From contig JBCAQO010000002.1 in NCBI GenBank assembly GCA_039111635.1, positions 1,364,001-1,428,000 on the forward strand: a DNA stretch of 64,000 bases. The letters run 5' to 3'. This document shows, in pieces, positions 43,901-59,972 of this stretch; position 1 is the stretch's first letter; every line of letters begins with the position of its first letter. Both the position numbers and the translations under genes were made by a program. The notes under the pieces are model-generated. The model saw nothing but the letters and a program-made list of their open reading frames with translations. It made no database searches and had not been told where the DNA came from. This DNA is from Heterobasidion occidentale. Its lineage: Eukaryota; Basidiomycota; Agaricomycetes; Russulales; Bondarzewiaceae.

Positions 43901-46609
43901 CATCACAGCGAAGCGGTTTGTCCAGCATGTTCGTCGTGAAACTGCTGCAATCCGGCTACAGAAAGCTGCTCGGACATTCGTTCAAAGAAAACGATTCGTC
44001 GACGTCAGATTGGCTGTTGTCCGATTCCAGAGTCGTACGTCCCAGTTTCGACCACTCACTTCACCATCTCATCTCTTGTGCAGGCGTTCGCGGTGCGCAG
44101 GCTCGTCGTGCATTCAAAGAAAGAAAGCACAAGCATGCTACTATACTTTTGCAAACTCTTCTGCGTGGAGTGTAAGTCTCGACTACTACAAAAACAGCAA
44201 GAAGCACTGACGAGCCCGTTATATAGTCTTGTGCGCCGAACATTCCGTGCAGATGTCAAGCATGTCGTTTACCTGCAATCATGTATTCGGCGGCGGTTAG
44301 CTCGCAAGCGACTGAAGGGTCTGAAGGCCGAAGCACGCTCAGTCTCCAAGTTCAAAGAGATCTCGTACCGATTGGAGAACAAAGTCGTGGAGCTCACACA
44401 GAACCTCCAAAAACGGACCGAGGAGAGGAAGGAGCTGCAATCCAAACTTAACGAAGTCGAGCAAAAGTTGCAAACTTGGATGACACGACACGAGGATGCG
44501 GACTCTCGAGCGAAGCAGTTCCAGTCAGAACTTATCACCGCACAAGCCGAGCTCTCTCAACGAGATGAACTCCTTCGTCAGAAGGAGGAAATCGAGAGGC
44601 GCCTGGAATCGACGCTTGCCATCGTGTCGGAGAAGGAGGAAACGATCAGGAAGCTCGAAAGCGAGATTGCGCGCAAGGCTGAAGAGCTCGAGACCCAGCA
44701 GAAGGAGTTCCAGAACTTGCCTCCTGCTCGGTCGGCCGAGGACAGCTCGGTGATCTTGACGTTGAAGAACGAGGTTAGCAACTTGCGAGAGCAGTTGAAC
44801 CGTGCGTATGCCCTCAATGCCCTTACCAAGGGCTCGCGCGAGCCTCCCGTGTCGCCGACTTTCGCACCCACATTACGCGCCACAGATCATCAAGAGCCGA
44901 ACGGGACCAACGGCACGAACGGTTCTCCACTCACCGCACACTCTCAGCGGCATCAGCGGCGGCACAGCTCAGCAGGCATATATGCCCTTTCGCCGCCGGA
45001 CCACCGAACGTCGGCAGATGAGCTGATGACGATGGTGAAGCGCAGCCAGGCAGCAGTCCCCCGCGCGGTATCCGTTGCGTATAACGGCGAGGACGGCTTG
45101 ACGCGGTTCCGCGGGTTAAATGGGCTGTCGGATATCTACGATGATCCAGCGGAGGAGAAGATCCGGTTGCTACAGGACATCAAGCGGTTGGACGAAGACG
45201 TGCTGGAGGGCCTCATCAAAGGCCTCAAGATTCCTCTGCCGAGCCTCACGAATCCGTCGGCAGTCAAAGAGATCTTGTTCCCTGCGAACCTCATCAGTTT
45301 GGTCACAAACGAGATGTGGAAATACGGTCTTATACCCGAAAGCGAGCGATTCCTGGCGAATGTGATGCAGACCGTTCAGGCGCATGTCATGGTGCGTATT
45401 GCAGTGATCGTTCACGCTGTGATGCTTATGGTGATTGTCACAGACCTTCCTTGGCGAGGACTCGATCATACCTGGCGTCTACTGGCTGTCAAACGTCCAT
45501 GAGATGTTGTCGTTCATCTGCGTCGCCGAGTCGGACATGCTCCAGGGCATCGGCCCGGGAGAGGAGAACGCGGTGCGGCCATTCGACTGGTCAGATTACG
45601 AACGACTAGTGTCGGTCGTGAAGCATGACCTGGACAGCTTAGAGTACAACATCTACCACACATGGATGACGGAGACGAAGAAGAAGCTCGCGAAGATGGT
45701 CATCCCGGCGCTGATCGAGAGCCAGTCGTTACCGGGCTTCATCGCGAGCGATGGCGGCGGGCGATTGTTCAACCGCGTGTTCAACTCAAACAGCCAGCCG
45801 GCGTTTAGCATGGACGATATCTTGAACCTGCTGAACAAGGTGTGGAAGAGCCTGAAGAGCTATTACATGGAGGAGAGCGTCGTGCAACAGGTCGTGACGG
45901 AGCTGTTGAAGCTCATCGGTGTGACGAGCTTTAACGACCTGCTCATGCGACGGAACTTTTCGTCGTGGAAACGCGGTGGGTTGCCTTTGATATGGAATTT
46001 TGAGCCATTGCGTCCTGACGCCGAGGGTTGTTTGCAGCCATGCAGATCCAGTACAACATCACGCGTATTGAGGAATGGTGCAAGTCACACGATATGCCCG
46101 AGGGCACGCTGCAGCTCGAGCACTTGATGCAAGCGACCAAGCTGTTACAACTCAAGAAGGTGCGTCGTGGGCTGATGCGAGATTCTCTGCATTTTTTATG
46201 ATTTCTTTTTTTCATTTACAGGCGACGGCGGCAGATATCGAGATCATCTACGACGTGTGCTGGATGCTCAGCCCAATGCAGATTCAGCGCATGTGCACGA
46301 ACTATTACGTCGCAGACTACGAGGTGCGTTTGATCATCGTCACAGTCGCGCTTCACATCGAATGAAGAATTGATGAACGACTGACTGACACTCATGCCTG
46401 CACAGAACCCCATCTCGCCCGAGATCCTCCGCATCGTCGCGTCGCGCGTGGTCGCGAACGACCGGAACGACCACCTCCTGCTGCCCGAGGCGGAGGAGGT
46501 CGGCCCGTACGAGCTCCCGCTGCCGCGTGAGGTGTCTGGGCTCGAGACATACGTCCCCGCGTACCTCAACGTATCCCACCTTCGCCGGCTCGCCGCGCTG
46601 GTCGCGTGA
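40909..46609 (+). CDS. MYO2: Class V myosin heavy chain
   Basis: This actin-based motor carries vesicles and organelles to sites of polarised growth. ATG 40909 starts [20 protein letters not shown], the SH3-like N-terminal domain. The motor follows, with P-loop [10 protein letters not shown] split by an intron near 41540-41600, switch I region [16 protein letters not shown], switch [10 protein letters not shown], and actin-binding/converter parts ([34 protein letters not shown]). A neck with about six IQ motifs spans roughly 43790-44320, then a coiled coil (44330-44810), a Ser/Thr-rich linker, and the cargo-binding DIL domain (45120-46600; [32 protein letters not shown]). The stop is at 46607-46609. 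The length of about 1600 residues is typical. About twelve introns are present. Assignment to class V is firm. Confidence 0.97.
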
Positions 46610-46997
46610 GTCCTCGGAGAGCGCGTCATTGTTGGTCGGGGTTCCCTTGTTGCCGTTGACAGTTCCATGTTCTGGGCCGTGAATTTTAGATACGGTAGCA
46701 TTCTTTGTTCGTTCTTCATTCGTTCATTTGTGCGTGCAAATGTCTGTCCGCCTCTGTTTATTTCGCTTGTGAATGCTGATGTTGTCGATGTCGATATCGT
46801 CACCGCTGTTGACTAATTGTGTATGGATTTTCTTGTTTTGTTTTTCGTCTCTAATATATTTAGTCTCTGTTTCTGATCATTTCTTACACACTCACGCGTG
46901 TGTGCGCGCGTTGTTGGGGTTCGAATGCAAAACGATGTAAAGATGATGCAAGGTAGTGAGACAGGACATGATGCCAGGTAGTAATACATACAGGTAT
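46610..46997. other. Short convergent intergenic region, no gene seen
   Basis: About 390 bases hold the 3' flanks of myosin V and the Cuz1-like gene. It is T-rich on the plus strand; nothing else is supported. Confidence 0.6.
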
Positions 46998-48074
46998 TCA
47001 TACAGGTACACCAAAGGCGTCAACGGGGATAGTAGAGATCGAGAGGAGCGCGCCGTCTTCAACTTGGTCGGCCAGCGGCTGGTCATTGCGCAGGATAGTG
47101 GCCTCCTCTGTCGGGGAGATCTTCGCGAGCTGTAGAAGCTAGATACGGATAGGCATGCAATTGGCTGAACGATGCGGCGCGTGGGAGAAGTAGTGGAGAA
47201 GACTTACATGGCCTGCGGGGGCGGAGGTGTGGAGGTGGTCCACGAGGAGGTCGAGCGCGCGGCCTGTGCCTGTCGTCTTGGGAAAATGTCAGACAAGCTA
47301 AAGTATACCCGTTCGCGGAAGAGAGAGCGGAACGTGTCATACCTTGCGGAACCAAAACACATACTCTGGCTTCGTGCCGGTTCCAAGGCCAAGAGGCGAT
47401 GAAGCGGCGGCATGCGGTCTGAGTTTGACGTGCAGCCGCTGGTCGACGGGGACCACGGTGCGTGTGCTGTCTTTGGGATCGCTGGGGACCGCACGGTGGC
47501 GCATCTTCATGAGCTCGAGCTTTTGGAGCTGGGCGAGTTTCTTAGGATCTGTGGGGGCGTTGCGTTGGCGCGTGGGAGGGGTAGGTTTGGGGGAGACGGT
47601 CGAGGTGGAGACGGAGGGAAAGTGTTTAGCGAGGAGAGCGTGGGCGGATGGGTTCTTCGGCGGCGGGGCAGATTCTGGGACGGGGCAAGAGTGGGAGACG
47701 GGAGCGCGATGGCTATTAATGCGGATCAATATATGGATAGAATTGAGGAAGAGTCGGACACACGTAGCGCAGTACGCGAGATGACAGCGGGGACATCGCG
47801 CAGATGTTCGCTCTGGGTCGTCTGCGGTGCTCGAGGAGGTGTAAGCCTCGAGACTGGGCTTCGAGCAGGCGATGAGTGCACATCGGAGGAGCGAGGCGAA
47901 AGCGGCGGCGGCGGCGGGTCTGAGGGCGGCAAGGTCGACGGGGCAGGCGTGGGCGTCCCTGGTGAAGTGCTTTCTGCAGTACTGGGTGCCGCAGATGCAG
48001 CGGATGGGGAGGAGGTCGAGCTCGTTGCAGGACAGGAGGGCGCAGTGTGCTGCGCCGGTGAGCGCCAGGTCCAT
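46998..48074 (-). CDS. CUZ1: Cuz1-like protein with two AN1 zinc fingers and a ubiquitin-like C-terminus
   Basis: Cuz1 (ZFAND1 in animals) links Cdc48/p97 and the proteasome under arsenite and proteotoxic stress. ATG 48074 begins MDLALTGAAHCALLSCNELD. The first AN1 finger reads C..SC, then IRCICGTQYCRKHFTRDAH and a final Cys. The second starts CALIACSKP and continues CPRCHLAYCATC, with its last ligands (HRAPVSHSCP) after an intron. A Pro-rich linker with PTDPKKLAQLQKLELMKMRH follows. After a second intron comes a ubiquitin-like segment (TGRALDLLVDHLH, ISPTEEATILRNDQPL) ending AFGVPV at 46998. Length is about 310 residues, as in the family. Its start codon lies only 44 bp from that of the divergent phosphatase gene. 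Confidence 0.88.
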
Positions 48075-48118
48075 CTGCGGCGATGGCCCCTGGCTCGCTG
48101 CAACGGTCGTCTCCCAGC

Positions 48119-50715
48119 ATGCCTCCGCTCGTGTCCCACGTCTCCGCCCTCGCCTCCTCGCTCTTCCGCTTCTTCTCCTGGCTGTTCCTGCGCATAGTCA
48201 GTCTTCCGTGGTTCGTACAGCAGCGAGCCACGTAACTAACCAGGGCCCATTCCTGAGATCCCTGCACGGTGGAACAAGGTCCTCCTTCCTACGCTCTATC
48301 TCGCATACTTGCTTCCTGCGCTCTTCGCATCCACTTCGCGCGCTCCCGTACGGGAGGAGACTCAAAGCGATAAGGGCGACGGCAAGGGCGACAAACATGG
48401 AAAACCTCCCGTTTCTTCGCCTGTGAGTTACACCCCCTATTACCCCTTACACAGCAAACCCACTGCATCGAATATTCAGCCCAAAAGTTCAGACACATTC
48501 TGGGACGTCCTCTTTTCCTTCCCGTCCTCTCAACGCTCTAAGCTCCTCAATTTCGCCGTCAACACCACCATCCTCCTCGCCGTCGCCGAGTTTGCCCTTC
48601 ACCCCGTCTTCGACACCGCCTCGCACGTCGCCTTCACCCGCGTAGGAGCCATCTACCCCGATGCAGCCAAGCTGTTCGTGCGATACCCCCGGCCCGATCA
48701 TGCTACCGATGGCAGCGAGGAATCCCCGCACTCTGTTCGCATTCTCTGGCGAAGAGCCTCCGATGCTGCCGAACGCTCAACCGCCCCAGACCTGTGGACT
48801 GACGGTCCCATTCTTAGCTTGATGTCTGCTCACGACTGGGCGAACACGACGAAGCTGAGCGACCTATGGCCCAGCACAGAATACGAATGTGCGTTGGCTC
48901 GTGCTCCGTCGTCTTTCGCTGCCTAAGGCAGCGGTCGTTTTGTTTGTTTCTGGGATACAGACATCTTGGTCGACGAAAATAAAGGATTAATCCCGGCAAT
49001 TTCTGCAAAGCCCTTTCGATTCAGGACGTTCCCCGATTCTCGATTGCCAGGCGGCTCCCACTTCCGTTTCGTCGTGTCTTCTTGCGTTACTCCTAACTTC
49101 CCGTATAGGCCGTTCCATGGCCGCACAATCAAAGGGTTCGATCTGCTAGCTGATTATCTGGCCTTGGAGAAGCTCCCTGCGGCGGAGACTGTGGTGGAAG
49201 TGCCATCCACCGACTCTGCAGACTTTGAAAGCCTCAACGACTCGTCATCAGATCCATTGGAGCTCGACAACATCGTTCAGCTGGAGTCGAACTCAACCAG
49301 GGATTCCCAGGGACCAGCGAATTCGACAGCGCCAGTGCGCTCGCCGCGCACCGAATTCTTGATGTTTCTGGGCGACTTCATCTACGCGGATGTCCCTGTG
49401 TATTTTGGCGAAGACAAGGAGGCTTACCGCCGGCTCTATCGACGGAACTACCAGAGCCCGAGCTTCAGAAAGGTCTACGAGCAGCTTCGTACGTACGGTG
49501 CTCACCCGCTCTTCCATAACTGTGCGCACCGTTGATTGCCTTCGCAGCGATCTTCCATACATACGATGACCACGAGGTGCGCAGAGTTTCGTCTGATTGA
49601 TTTCAGATACCCCGCGGGGTTTTGCTCATTTTGGAGCAGATCGTCGATAATTTCGCGGGACAGGCGAACGACTCGCTCACGCCTTTCCCTGGCGCCTCGG
49701 ACGCGTTCCGCATTTATAACGCCAACGTCAACTTTGACCCTATAGAGAAGGAGCATTTTTATTACGATTTTAGGTACGGGGACGCCGCGTTCTTTGTGAT
49801 GGACACGCGGCGCTATCGGTCCGATGTAAAGACGGAAGGGGAGACAACGCGGACGATGCTCGGGGACAAGCAGCTGGGCGCACTGCACAAGTGGCTCGGG
49901 GAGGTCCGTCGATCCCGCACTTCCTCTCCGCCTGACTGTGCATCCGACCTGAGAAATGCTCTTTGATGACGCAGGTGAACAACACGGCGACGTTCAAATT
50001 CATCGTCTCCTCGGTCCCGTTCACCTCGCTGTGGACGCACGACGCGCAGGTCGACTCGTGGGCGGGCTTTGCGCTTGAGAAGGCGACGCTGCTGGACGCG
50101 CTGCACGCCGTCCCGAACGTCGTGCTCCTGTCCGGCGACCGTCACGAGTTCGCGGCCGTCGAGTTCACCAGCGAGAGAAAGGACGGGCACCGCGTGCTCG
50201 AGTTCTCGACGAGCCCGCTGAGCATGTTTTACATCCCGCTCGTGCGGACGCTGCGCCTGCAGAGCAAAAACACGGTGCAAAAGAGCGCCGTCGTGGAGGA
50301 GAAGAATGCAGAGGGGGTCGACGTGAAGGTCGAGGTCGAGGTCGAGATCGCGCAGGAGAGGGTGCTCAAGTATCTTCCCCTCGGAAACCACAAATGGTGC
50401 GTGGCGCGCGCCGTCGAGTCGGTCGTAGTCTGGTCTGTCCTGACACGCCATCCCCAAGGTCTGCCATCGAGATCGATACCCGGGATCCTGAGTCCCCGAC
50501 GGCGACGCTGGAGGTGTGGATAGATGGCGCTGTTTCCTACACGTAAGTCACCCCAGGACGAGCGACGCAGCGCAACACATTGACATCCGATCAGTATGAC
50601 TGTTAAGGGAAAGCCGGTGCACATCAAAGCCTCAACATCGTTAGGCGCATTCGTGCCGGACGGACTCAAGGGACTCCTCGACAAAGTCGGGCTCACGCCG
50701 AACCGATGGTTCTGA
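48119..50715 (+). CDS. PhoD-like metallophosphatase with N-terminal membrane segments
   Basis: The catalytic part belongs to the PhoD/alkaline phosphatase D group: phosphate-ester hydrolases using Fe/Ca. Metal-site motifs are FLMFLGDFIYADVPVYFG, FHTYDDHE (after an intron), FFVMDTRRYRS and LLSGDRHEFAAVEF. The start is taken at ATG 48119 (MPPLVSHVSALASSLFRFF); an intron joins to IPARWNKVLLPTLYLAYLLP using a CTGAG acceptor. Three hydrophobic stretches precede the catalytic domain, so the enzyme is probably membrane-anchored and not a free secreted one. A typical PhoD N-terminal Ig-like part lies around 48640-48900. The stop is after NRWF at 50715. Length is near 730 residues. Substrate is unknown. 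Confidence 0.88.
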
Positions 50716-50879
50716 GCAGAGTGCCCGCGACGACTCGTGATGATTTCGCCTTATGGCGCGTCTTGCTGTACAAACATGTGCTCCTGATTTGAGGGGCACA
50801 CGGGGCTTTCGTACCATCTGATAGAAGAATATTATGTAGTGTGTGGTGTATATATACATGTCACATCTAGCTATTCAGT

Positions 50880-54978
<4,099 letters not shown>

Positions 54979-55209
54979 CGCTCCAAGAGGGCTATGAGGT
55001 GCACAAGGTGGTCAAAGGAAAGCTGTCTAGCAGCTGGAATCAGCCGCCACTTGCAAGTCGATCGAGTGAGCCGGTGCGGCGAGGATCGACGCGTCCGTTC
55101 TCGTGATTCGATTCCTTAGCTAAGCGCGCATATACAGGCCATCCTCGACCACAACACCGCACATACCGTGCTTCAAGTCCTCGCACCCTTCCACTCTCTA
55201 AACAAAAAA

Positions 55210-56071
55210 ATGTCTCGCGGAGGAAGGGGTGGTGGGTTTCGCGGTGGGGGTAAGAAGTCACGCGCAGCTCTCGAAGACCCTCACAAACCTCTCTTCTCTA
55301 GGACGAGGCGGTTTTGCAGGCCGAGGTGGACCTCGAGACATGGGTCCGCCAGACAGCGTCTTCGGCGAGTGCCTTCTGATTCTTCTTGCCGCACCTACTT
55401 ATTGTTCATATCTCTTCACAGAAATGGGATCCTTCATCCACGCAGTCGAAGATGAGATGCTTTGCTCGTCCCTCATTGCAGACAAGGTTCCATACTTCAA
55501 CGCACCAATCTACTTGCAAAACAAATCTGTCATCGGAAAGGTGGACGAGATCCTCGGGCCGATCAACGAAGTGTATTTCTCTGTAAAGATGGGCGACGGC
55601 ATGGTCGCGAGCAGTTTTAAGAAGGGAGACAAGGTGTACATCGCGGGGGACAAGCTCTTGCCGATAGAGCGATTCCTGCCAAAACCAAAAATTGTCGGAG
55701 GTCCGTTTTCATTCATTTTCATCTCGGGGCGTCTAGTTTATGGGCATCGGGTCCGTTGTGTCCAGGTATCAGTGCGTATCCCTACTTTGTTAAAAGTCTC
55801 CGAGCGTTTTACTCAAGCGGGCTGCGTAGAAAAATCACGTGGTGGACGTGGTGGAGCTGGGGGGCGAGGTCGAGGTGCCCCTGGCGGACGCGGCGCTCCA
55901 CGAGGCGGAAGCCGCGGATTCGGTAGAGGTGGTGGAAGAGGTATGTCGGGCGATCGCGGACGAGGTGGTTCAAGGGGTGGCTTTGGAGGTGGCGGCTTTG
56001 GAGGTGGACGTGGAGGAGGACGCGGGGGATTCAGCCGAGGCGGCGGGAGAGGAGGCTTCAGAGGTTCATGA
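55210..56071 (+). CDS. GAR1: H/ACA ribonucleoprotein subunit Gar1
   Basis: Gar1 is a core protein of H/ACA snoRNPs, which pseudouridylate rRNA and snRNA in the nucleolus. ATG 55210 opens a first Gly/Arg-rich (GAR) segment ([13 protein letters not shown]). Short introns lead to [20 protein letters not shown] and then the conserved central domain: [56 protein letters not shown] and [20 protein letters not shown]. After another intron a long second GAR domain follows ([17 protein letters not shown] and similar), and the stop is at 56069-56071. Length is about 220 residues. Domain order is exactly that of eukaryotic Gar1. Confidence 0.97.
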
Positions 56072-56242
56072 ATGTTACTCTCGTTTTTTCCGTTATGATC
56101 CTCTTCCCATGATGCTCGATCAGAGTCAGATAAGTGTTCAATTGGCAGGTATATTAAGTGAGATACAACCCCGGCAGACTTGAGAATAGATACAGTATGA
56201 TTACAGATAAGAAGGAACCCTGTCGGTGGATGCTCGAGTCTG

Positions 56243-57133
56243 TCAAGTCTTGAGAGCACGAATTTCCTTGTCGGCAGAGCGAAGTCGTTTCGAGCGTTCG
56301 AGCTGCGTTTGGGCAGTCTAACATCGAGTGGTGAGTACGGGTACACACTGAAAGGCACGCGACACACCTGCTGTAATCCTTCCGATAGGGAAGACATATC
56401 TTTGAAAGTGCTTTCAGCCTCTACGAGCCGTTCTTCATCCAGATGTCAGTAATTTCCCCATCACAGCGAAGATTTGTAGTGCGAACCGTCGACGTGAGGC
56501 TGATCAGCCTGATTGTCCTCTTCACCAGGCTCCTCGTTGGTATCATCTGCCTCGGCCTGTTGACGTTGAAGTAAATCTTCCAGGAGCGTGACCACTTCCT
56601 GTGGCCTGGTTCGCCGCTTGATCGCAATCTCGCGGTCCGATATCAAACGTTGGTCGGAGAGCGACCAGATGCGTCTATCAAGCGCCTCATCGAAAATCTC
56701 GACCTCTACAAGGCACATAGGTTGAGCGGGAGTAGGATGGATTGGGGGTCATCGGTCCTCTCACCTCTACCGTCCCCGTTTAACTCCTCCAGATTCCGGC
56801 CGTTGACGCGTACATTTGCCCGTGCGATGTCGAATGTCGCATTTATAAGCTACAGTGAGCATCGGGATAATTTAGCTTGAAGTGGCAACATGAAAACTGT
56901 GAAAGGACCTGTTGGGCGTGATCCGCGAAGAGCGACCGTTGTCCGGTGAGGTTACTGAGCGCAAGCTGCTCGTCCAGCCGCGCATAGACCGCTTGTGTGA
57001 AGTTGGCCTTAATGCGCTGCCAGTCCTGTTGTGTATCAACCGAGACTCGTGGAAATTCTTCTCGTGAAGAGTCCATGGCCAAGAAGCCACGGTGGCCAAG
57101 CACAGTTACTGACGTCATGTTCGATAAGTTCAT
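56243..57133 (-). CDS. MIS14: Mis14/Nsl1-like kinetochore protein
   Basis: This resembles the Mis14/Nsl1 subunit of the Mis12 (MIND) complex, which links centromeric chromatin to the Ndc80 complex. The start is at ATG 57133 (MNLSNMTSVTVLGHRG) or 57118. Exon joins are consistent: a helical segment ARLDEQLALSNLTGQRSLFA, then INATFDIARANVRVNGRNLE. An intron whose acceptor is CTTGTAG gives EVEIFDEALDRRIWSLSDQR, and next comes RRTRPQEVVTLLEDLLQRQ. Another intron gives DEAESTFKDMSSLSEGLQQ, and the last exon ends DKEIRALKT at 56243. The NVRVNGRN and W-S-L pattern plus RRTRP fit the family, about 220 residues. Sequence conservation in this family is low, so confidence is moderate. Confidence 0.65.
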
Positions 57134-58059
57134 TTTTCGTTGAAAAATCGAACGCAAGCTACCTTGACCGGTTGTTAAGTGCTCGATTTTTCAGCGATAA
57201 ATAATGGCGTACTGTTCTCATTACAACAAGTCAGTCTACAGTGACTTGCATATCGTTCTGCAGGTCGGGCTCCCGTAGGTTTTGTTTGTCTTAGCCAAAT
57301 ACGTGACATTTGGCGCCCATTCGGCTGTCACCCCGGACTGCCCTTGCTTCTTTCAAACATTCGTCTCACGTCGCCGCGCTCTGCTCTGCACGCCAACACT
57401 GGCCTATTCCCTCAAATGCTCTGTCGTGACGCTGGCCATGTTTAGTGTTGCAATCAATGTGTATTTGGATACATCATTGATTGCACAGAATCCAGCGGAG
57501 CCACGAGCACCTACTGACATCATATGTGACTAGCCGTGACTATTTGGCTACTACAAACAAAAAACTATGAGAGTCGACCTGCAGAATGATATGCAAGTCA
57601 CTGTAAACAACCGCATACGGTCGTACTACTCATTGCTTCGGCGTACTTAATACTAGCCGTCCAGGATCTCAGCTTTGCTCTTTTTATGAGCAAATTATTG
57701 TCTGGCTTCTCAGAACCCTTAGTTAACGATGGATCGTGATAGTGGTTGGCTCGCACACCACGAATGGCAAGGACAGGTGAGTAGTTTGCGAACAGTTTCC
57801 CAAGCGTTAATCATGGTCTCCGTTGCTGACCCTACATAAGTAGTAAACGGTCGTTCTCTGCGTGTAAGCGTTACACGCAAGCAGGTTATAAAACTGGTCA
57901 AGACTGACATATCTGTCGGTGGTGTGCTAGTTGCTAGGTGAAATAGACGGTGAATAATGTATACCATTGTGATTAATTAAAACAGACAGAATACAACCCA
58001 GAGTGGTAAGAGTCAGAACACGACGCCAGGGGGCATTCCGAGCGCCATTTGATGTAGGG
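57134..58059. other. Intergenic region holding a MITE-like element
   Basis: No gene is seen. Besides the element at 57237-57605, there is a small hairpin (GCGTGTAA, GCG, TTACACGC) at 57860-57878. The rest is featureless. Confidence 0.6.
57237..57605. mobile_element. Short MITE-like element with TA ends (369 bp)
   Basis: Terminal inverted repeats of 31 bp lie at 57237-57267 and 57575-57605 and differ at a single position. They begin TACAGTGACTTGCATATC. If TA is the target duplication, the element itself starts CAGTG, typical of Tc1/mariner-type families. No coding capacity is present. Its ends differ from those of the element at 18741, so it is a separate family. Confidence 0.8.
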
Positions 58060-59117
58060 TCATGAGATCGCTTTCACCTTGGGTTTCTTGACCAGCTTTA
58101 TCCCCAACGATTTGGGAGCGTTCACTTTCTTCTTCTTTGATGGCTCGATGGTCACCGACGATGAAGAAATCATGGCTCGTGTGGACTCAGGCAGGAGACT
58201 GTGGAGCTCTGGTTCCAGGTCGCCCGCCTTTCGTTTGACGGTGACAGTCGATGATAAGGGTGACAAAGCATCGACATCTAGGTCGGTGGATGCATTCTCT
58301 GGAGTGCGAGAGGGGCCAGCAGTGGGGACAGCGACCTTAGAGAAGACTTGCCTGACCAGCGCTTCGTCCTCCTCTTGCTCCCGCTTCTTCTGTTCGTCTT
58401 CTTCATCCCAATCTTCTTGCACCCCAATCTTCTCCAACAAATCCGTCGAGTGACCTACGCGCTCGTTTCGGGCATTTCGAGCGCGGATGTCCTGCAGCGC
58501 ATCAAGAATGTCCATTTCCCGCTTTGAGTCCGTCGTCCTGTTCTCCAACGCCTTCATCGGATTGTTCTCTTCCTCCTCTAGCTTCGCCAGTCGATCCTCC
58601 TCTTCGACAGCCTTCTCTTCTCTCCAAGGTTCGAAATTACGAGAGGCGCCATGCTCGGCGGAGTAGTCCGTGTTCTTAGGATCTGTCTTGAACGTGATCT
58701 CGGCAGAACAGAGAGTGCTGTGGGTTGTAGTTAACGCCTCAGACTGTGAGTGGGCTGGAAGACGAATTACCCACCATTTAATGTAGAACCGGAATATCTT
58801 GATACCATAATAATCCTCTCCTTCGACGGTCTCCTTTCTCGCATTGAACTTTTTGCCCTTGTAGATATACTCTCCGCACGTGTTGCAACGCCTGTCAAGA
58901 CTTAGATGAGGCTTTCGTTCCTAAATATTGTGGACTTACATTGAGAAGGGTGCCATGAGACGGACAACTTGTTGTGCATTCTTGGGTTGTTTACGGCGGG
59001 GTATAAGAGCAGGGTCGAAGTCGGGCGGGAAGTACTTGTTGAGGACTAGAGGGGGGATCAGTACCGCATAATGATGTAGCTAGACGGTGAAACAAGCTTA
59101 CCTTTTCGTTCAGACAT
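58060..59117 (-). CDS. YJU2: Splicing factor Yju2 (CWC16/CCDC94 family)
   Basis: Yju2 joins the Prp19-associated complex and promotes the first catalytic step of pre-mRNA splicing. ATG 59117 opens a tiny exon (MSERK) followed by an intron. Next come [18 protein letters not shown], the zinc site [19 protein letters not shown] paired with [16 protein letters not shown], and [18 protein letters not shown]. The C-terminal part is charged, with coiled-coil character ([20 protein letters not shown]) and a basic end ([15 protein letters not shown]). The stop is at 58060. Length is about 310 residues. The zinc-binding cysteines are intact. It is head to head with Mic19, with 142 bp between start codons. 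Confidence 0.95.
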
Positions 59118-59259
59118 GATGCAAAGATAAAGAAATTGGACTTTTGGAGGACGAAGAGGCTGTACGAAGAATCTCAAAAGACGGAGGTCGACGTCGTTGG
59201 CAAGAGCGGTCCCCGTGTTTCCGCATCGGGAGGTGGCTACTGACCTTGTCTCTTTCGTC

Positions 59260-59972
59260 ATGGGTGCATCTCAGTCAAAAACCGACGAGGAACCGAAAGT
59301 CTTCTATAACGAGACTCCCATACAGGTTTTTTCATCTATATTCTCCTCGCACTGTTGCTATCTCATCCCTGCCGATCTCTAGTTCTCTCAAAACCTCGTC
59401 AACCACCTTGCTGACACGGTAGATACACATCCAGAGCGTCAGTCCACCCTCGACGGTCACGTTCGAGCTCGTATACAATCAGAACTCTCCCGCTTGCGCG
59501 AGGAAGAGGATGATGTTCGACAGCAGATTGAGTTGGCACTGGAGAAGGAGAACTTGGACCGAGAGAGGGACATGGCAGGAGATGCAAGCACGACTTCCGA
59601 GGCTGATTCTGGTGCCATCGGCGACGTGAAGAGCAGCGAAGTCCTACTGGGTGACTTGGAGGAGGTGCGCGCCAAGGTTGAAAGGTTCCAGACGAGACAG
59701 CAATTGGTTGAGTTGCCTGAATTGAAGACGAAGGGCGAAGCCGTCGTGTCATGCTACAGGTATGAGCTTTCTTCCCATTTCACACTCTGTCACAAACTCT
59801 GGTATTCGCTGTAGGTCGCACCCATCGACAACCCTTGACTGTTGGCGCGAGGTCTCAGAGTTCCGGGCTGCCGCATCGCAGGTCGAGCAGGTTGCTTTCA
59901 TATCTTTTGGACCTGTCCGACTCGCCATTAATTATACAACTTCTACAGCGATACATTGCCTCCCTTCGGTGA
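59260..59972 (+). CDS. MIC19: MICOS complex subunit Mic19
   Basis: Mic19 is a peripheral inner-membrane protein of the MICOS complex that shapes mitochondrial cristae junctions. Four exons fit exactly (59260-59325, 59383-59759, 59815-59890, 59949-59972), for 180 residues. The N-terminus MGASQSKTDEEPKVFYNETP is an N-myristoylation signal followed by the family block ending IQFSQNLVNHLAD. A charged coiled coil (LREEEDDVRQQIELALEKEN) follows. The CHCH-like end is reduced: CYRSHPSTTLDCWREVSEF then VEQRYIASLR. Reading through the last intron would give a longer but unlike tail, so the spliced end is preferred. Confidence 0.88.

Noticed and set aside
47412..48197. Long plus-strand frame (about 260 codons) opposite the Cuz1-like gene
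   Set aside because: Zinc-finger cysteines and conserved blocks are on the minus strand; the plus frame is low-complexity Gly/Ala/Arg shadow.
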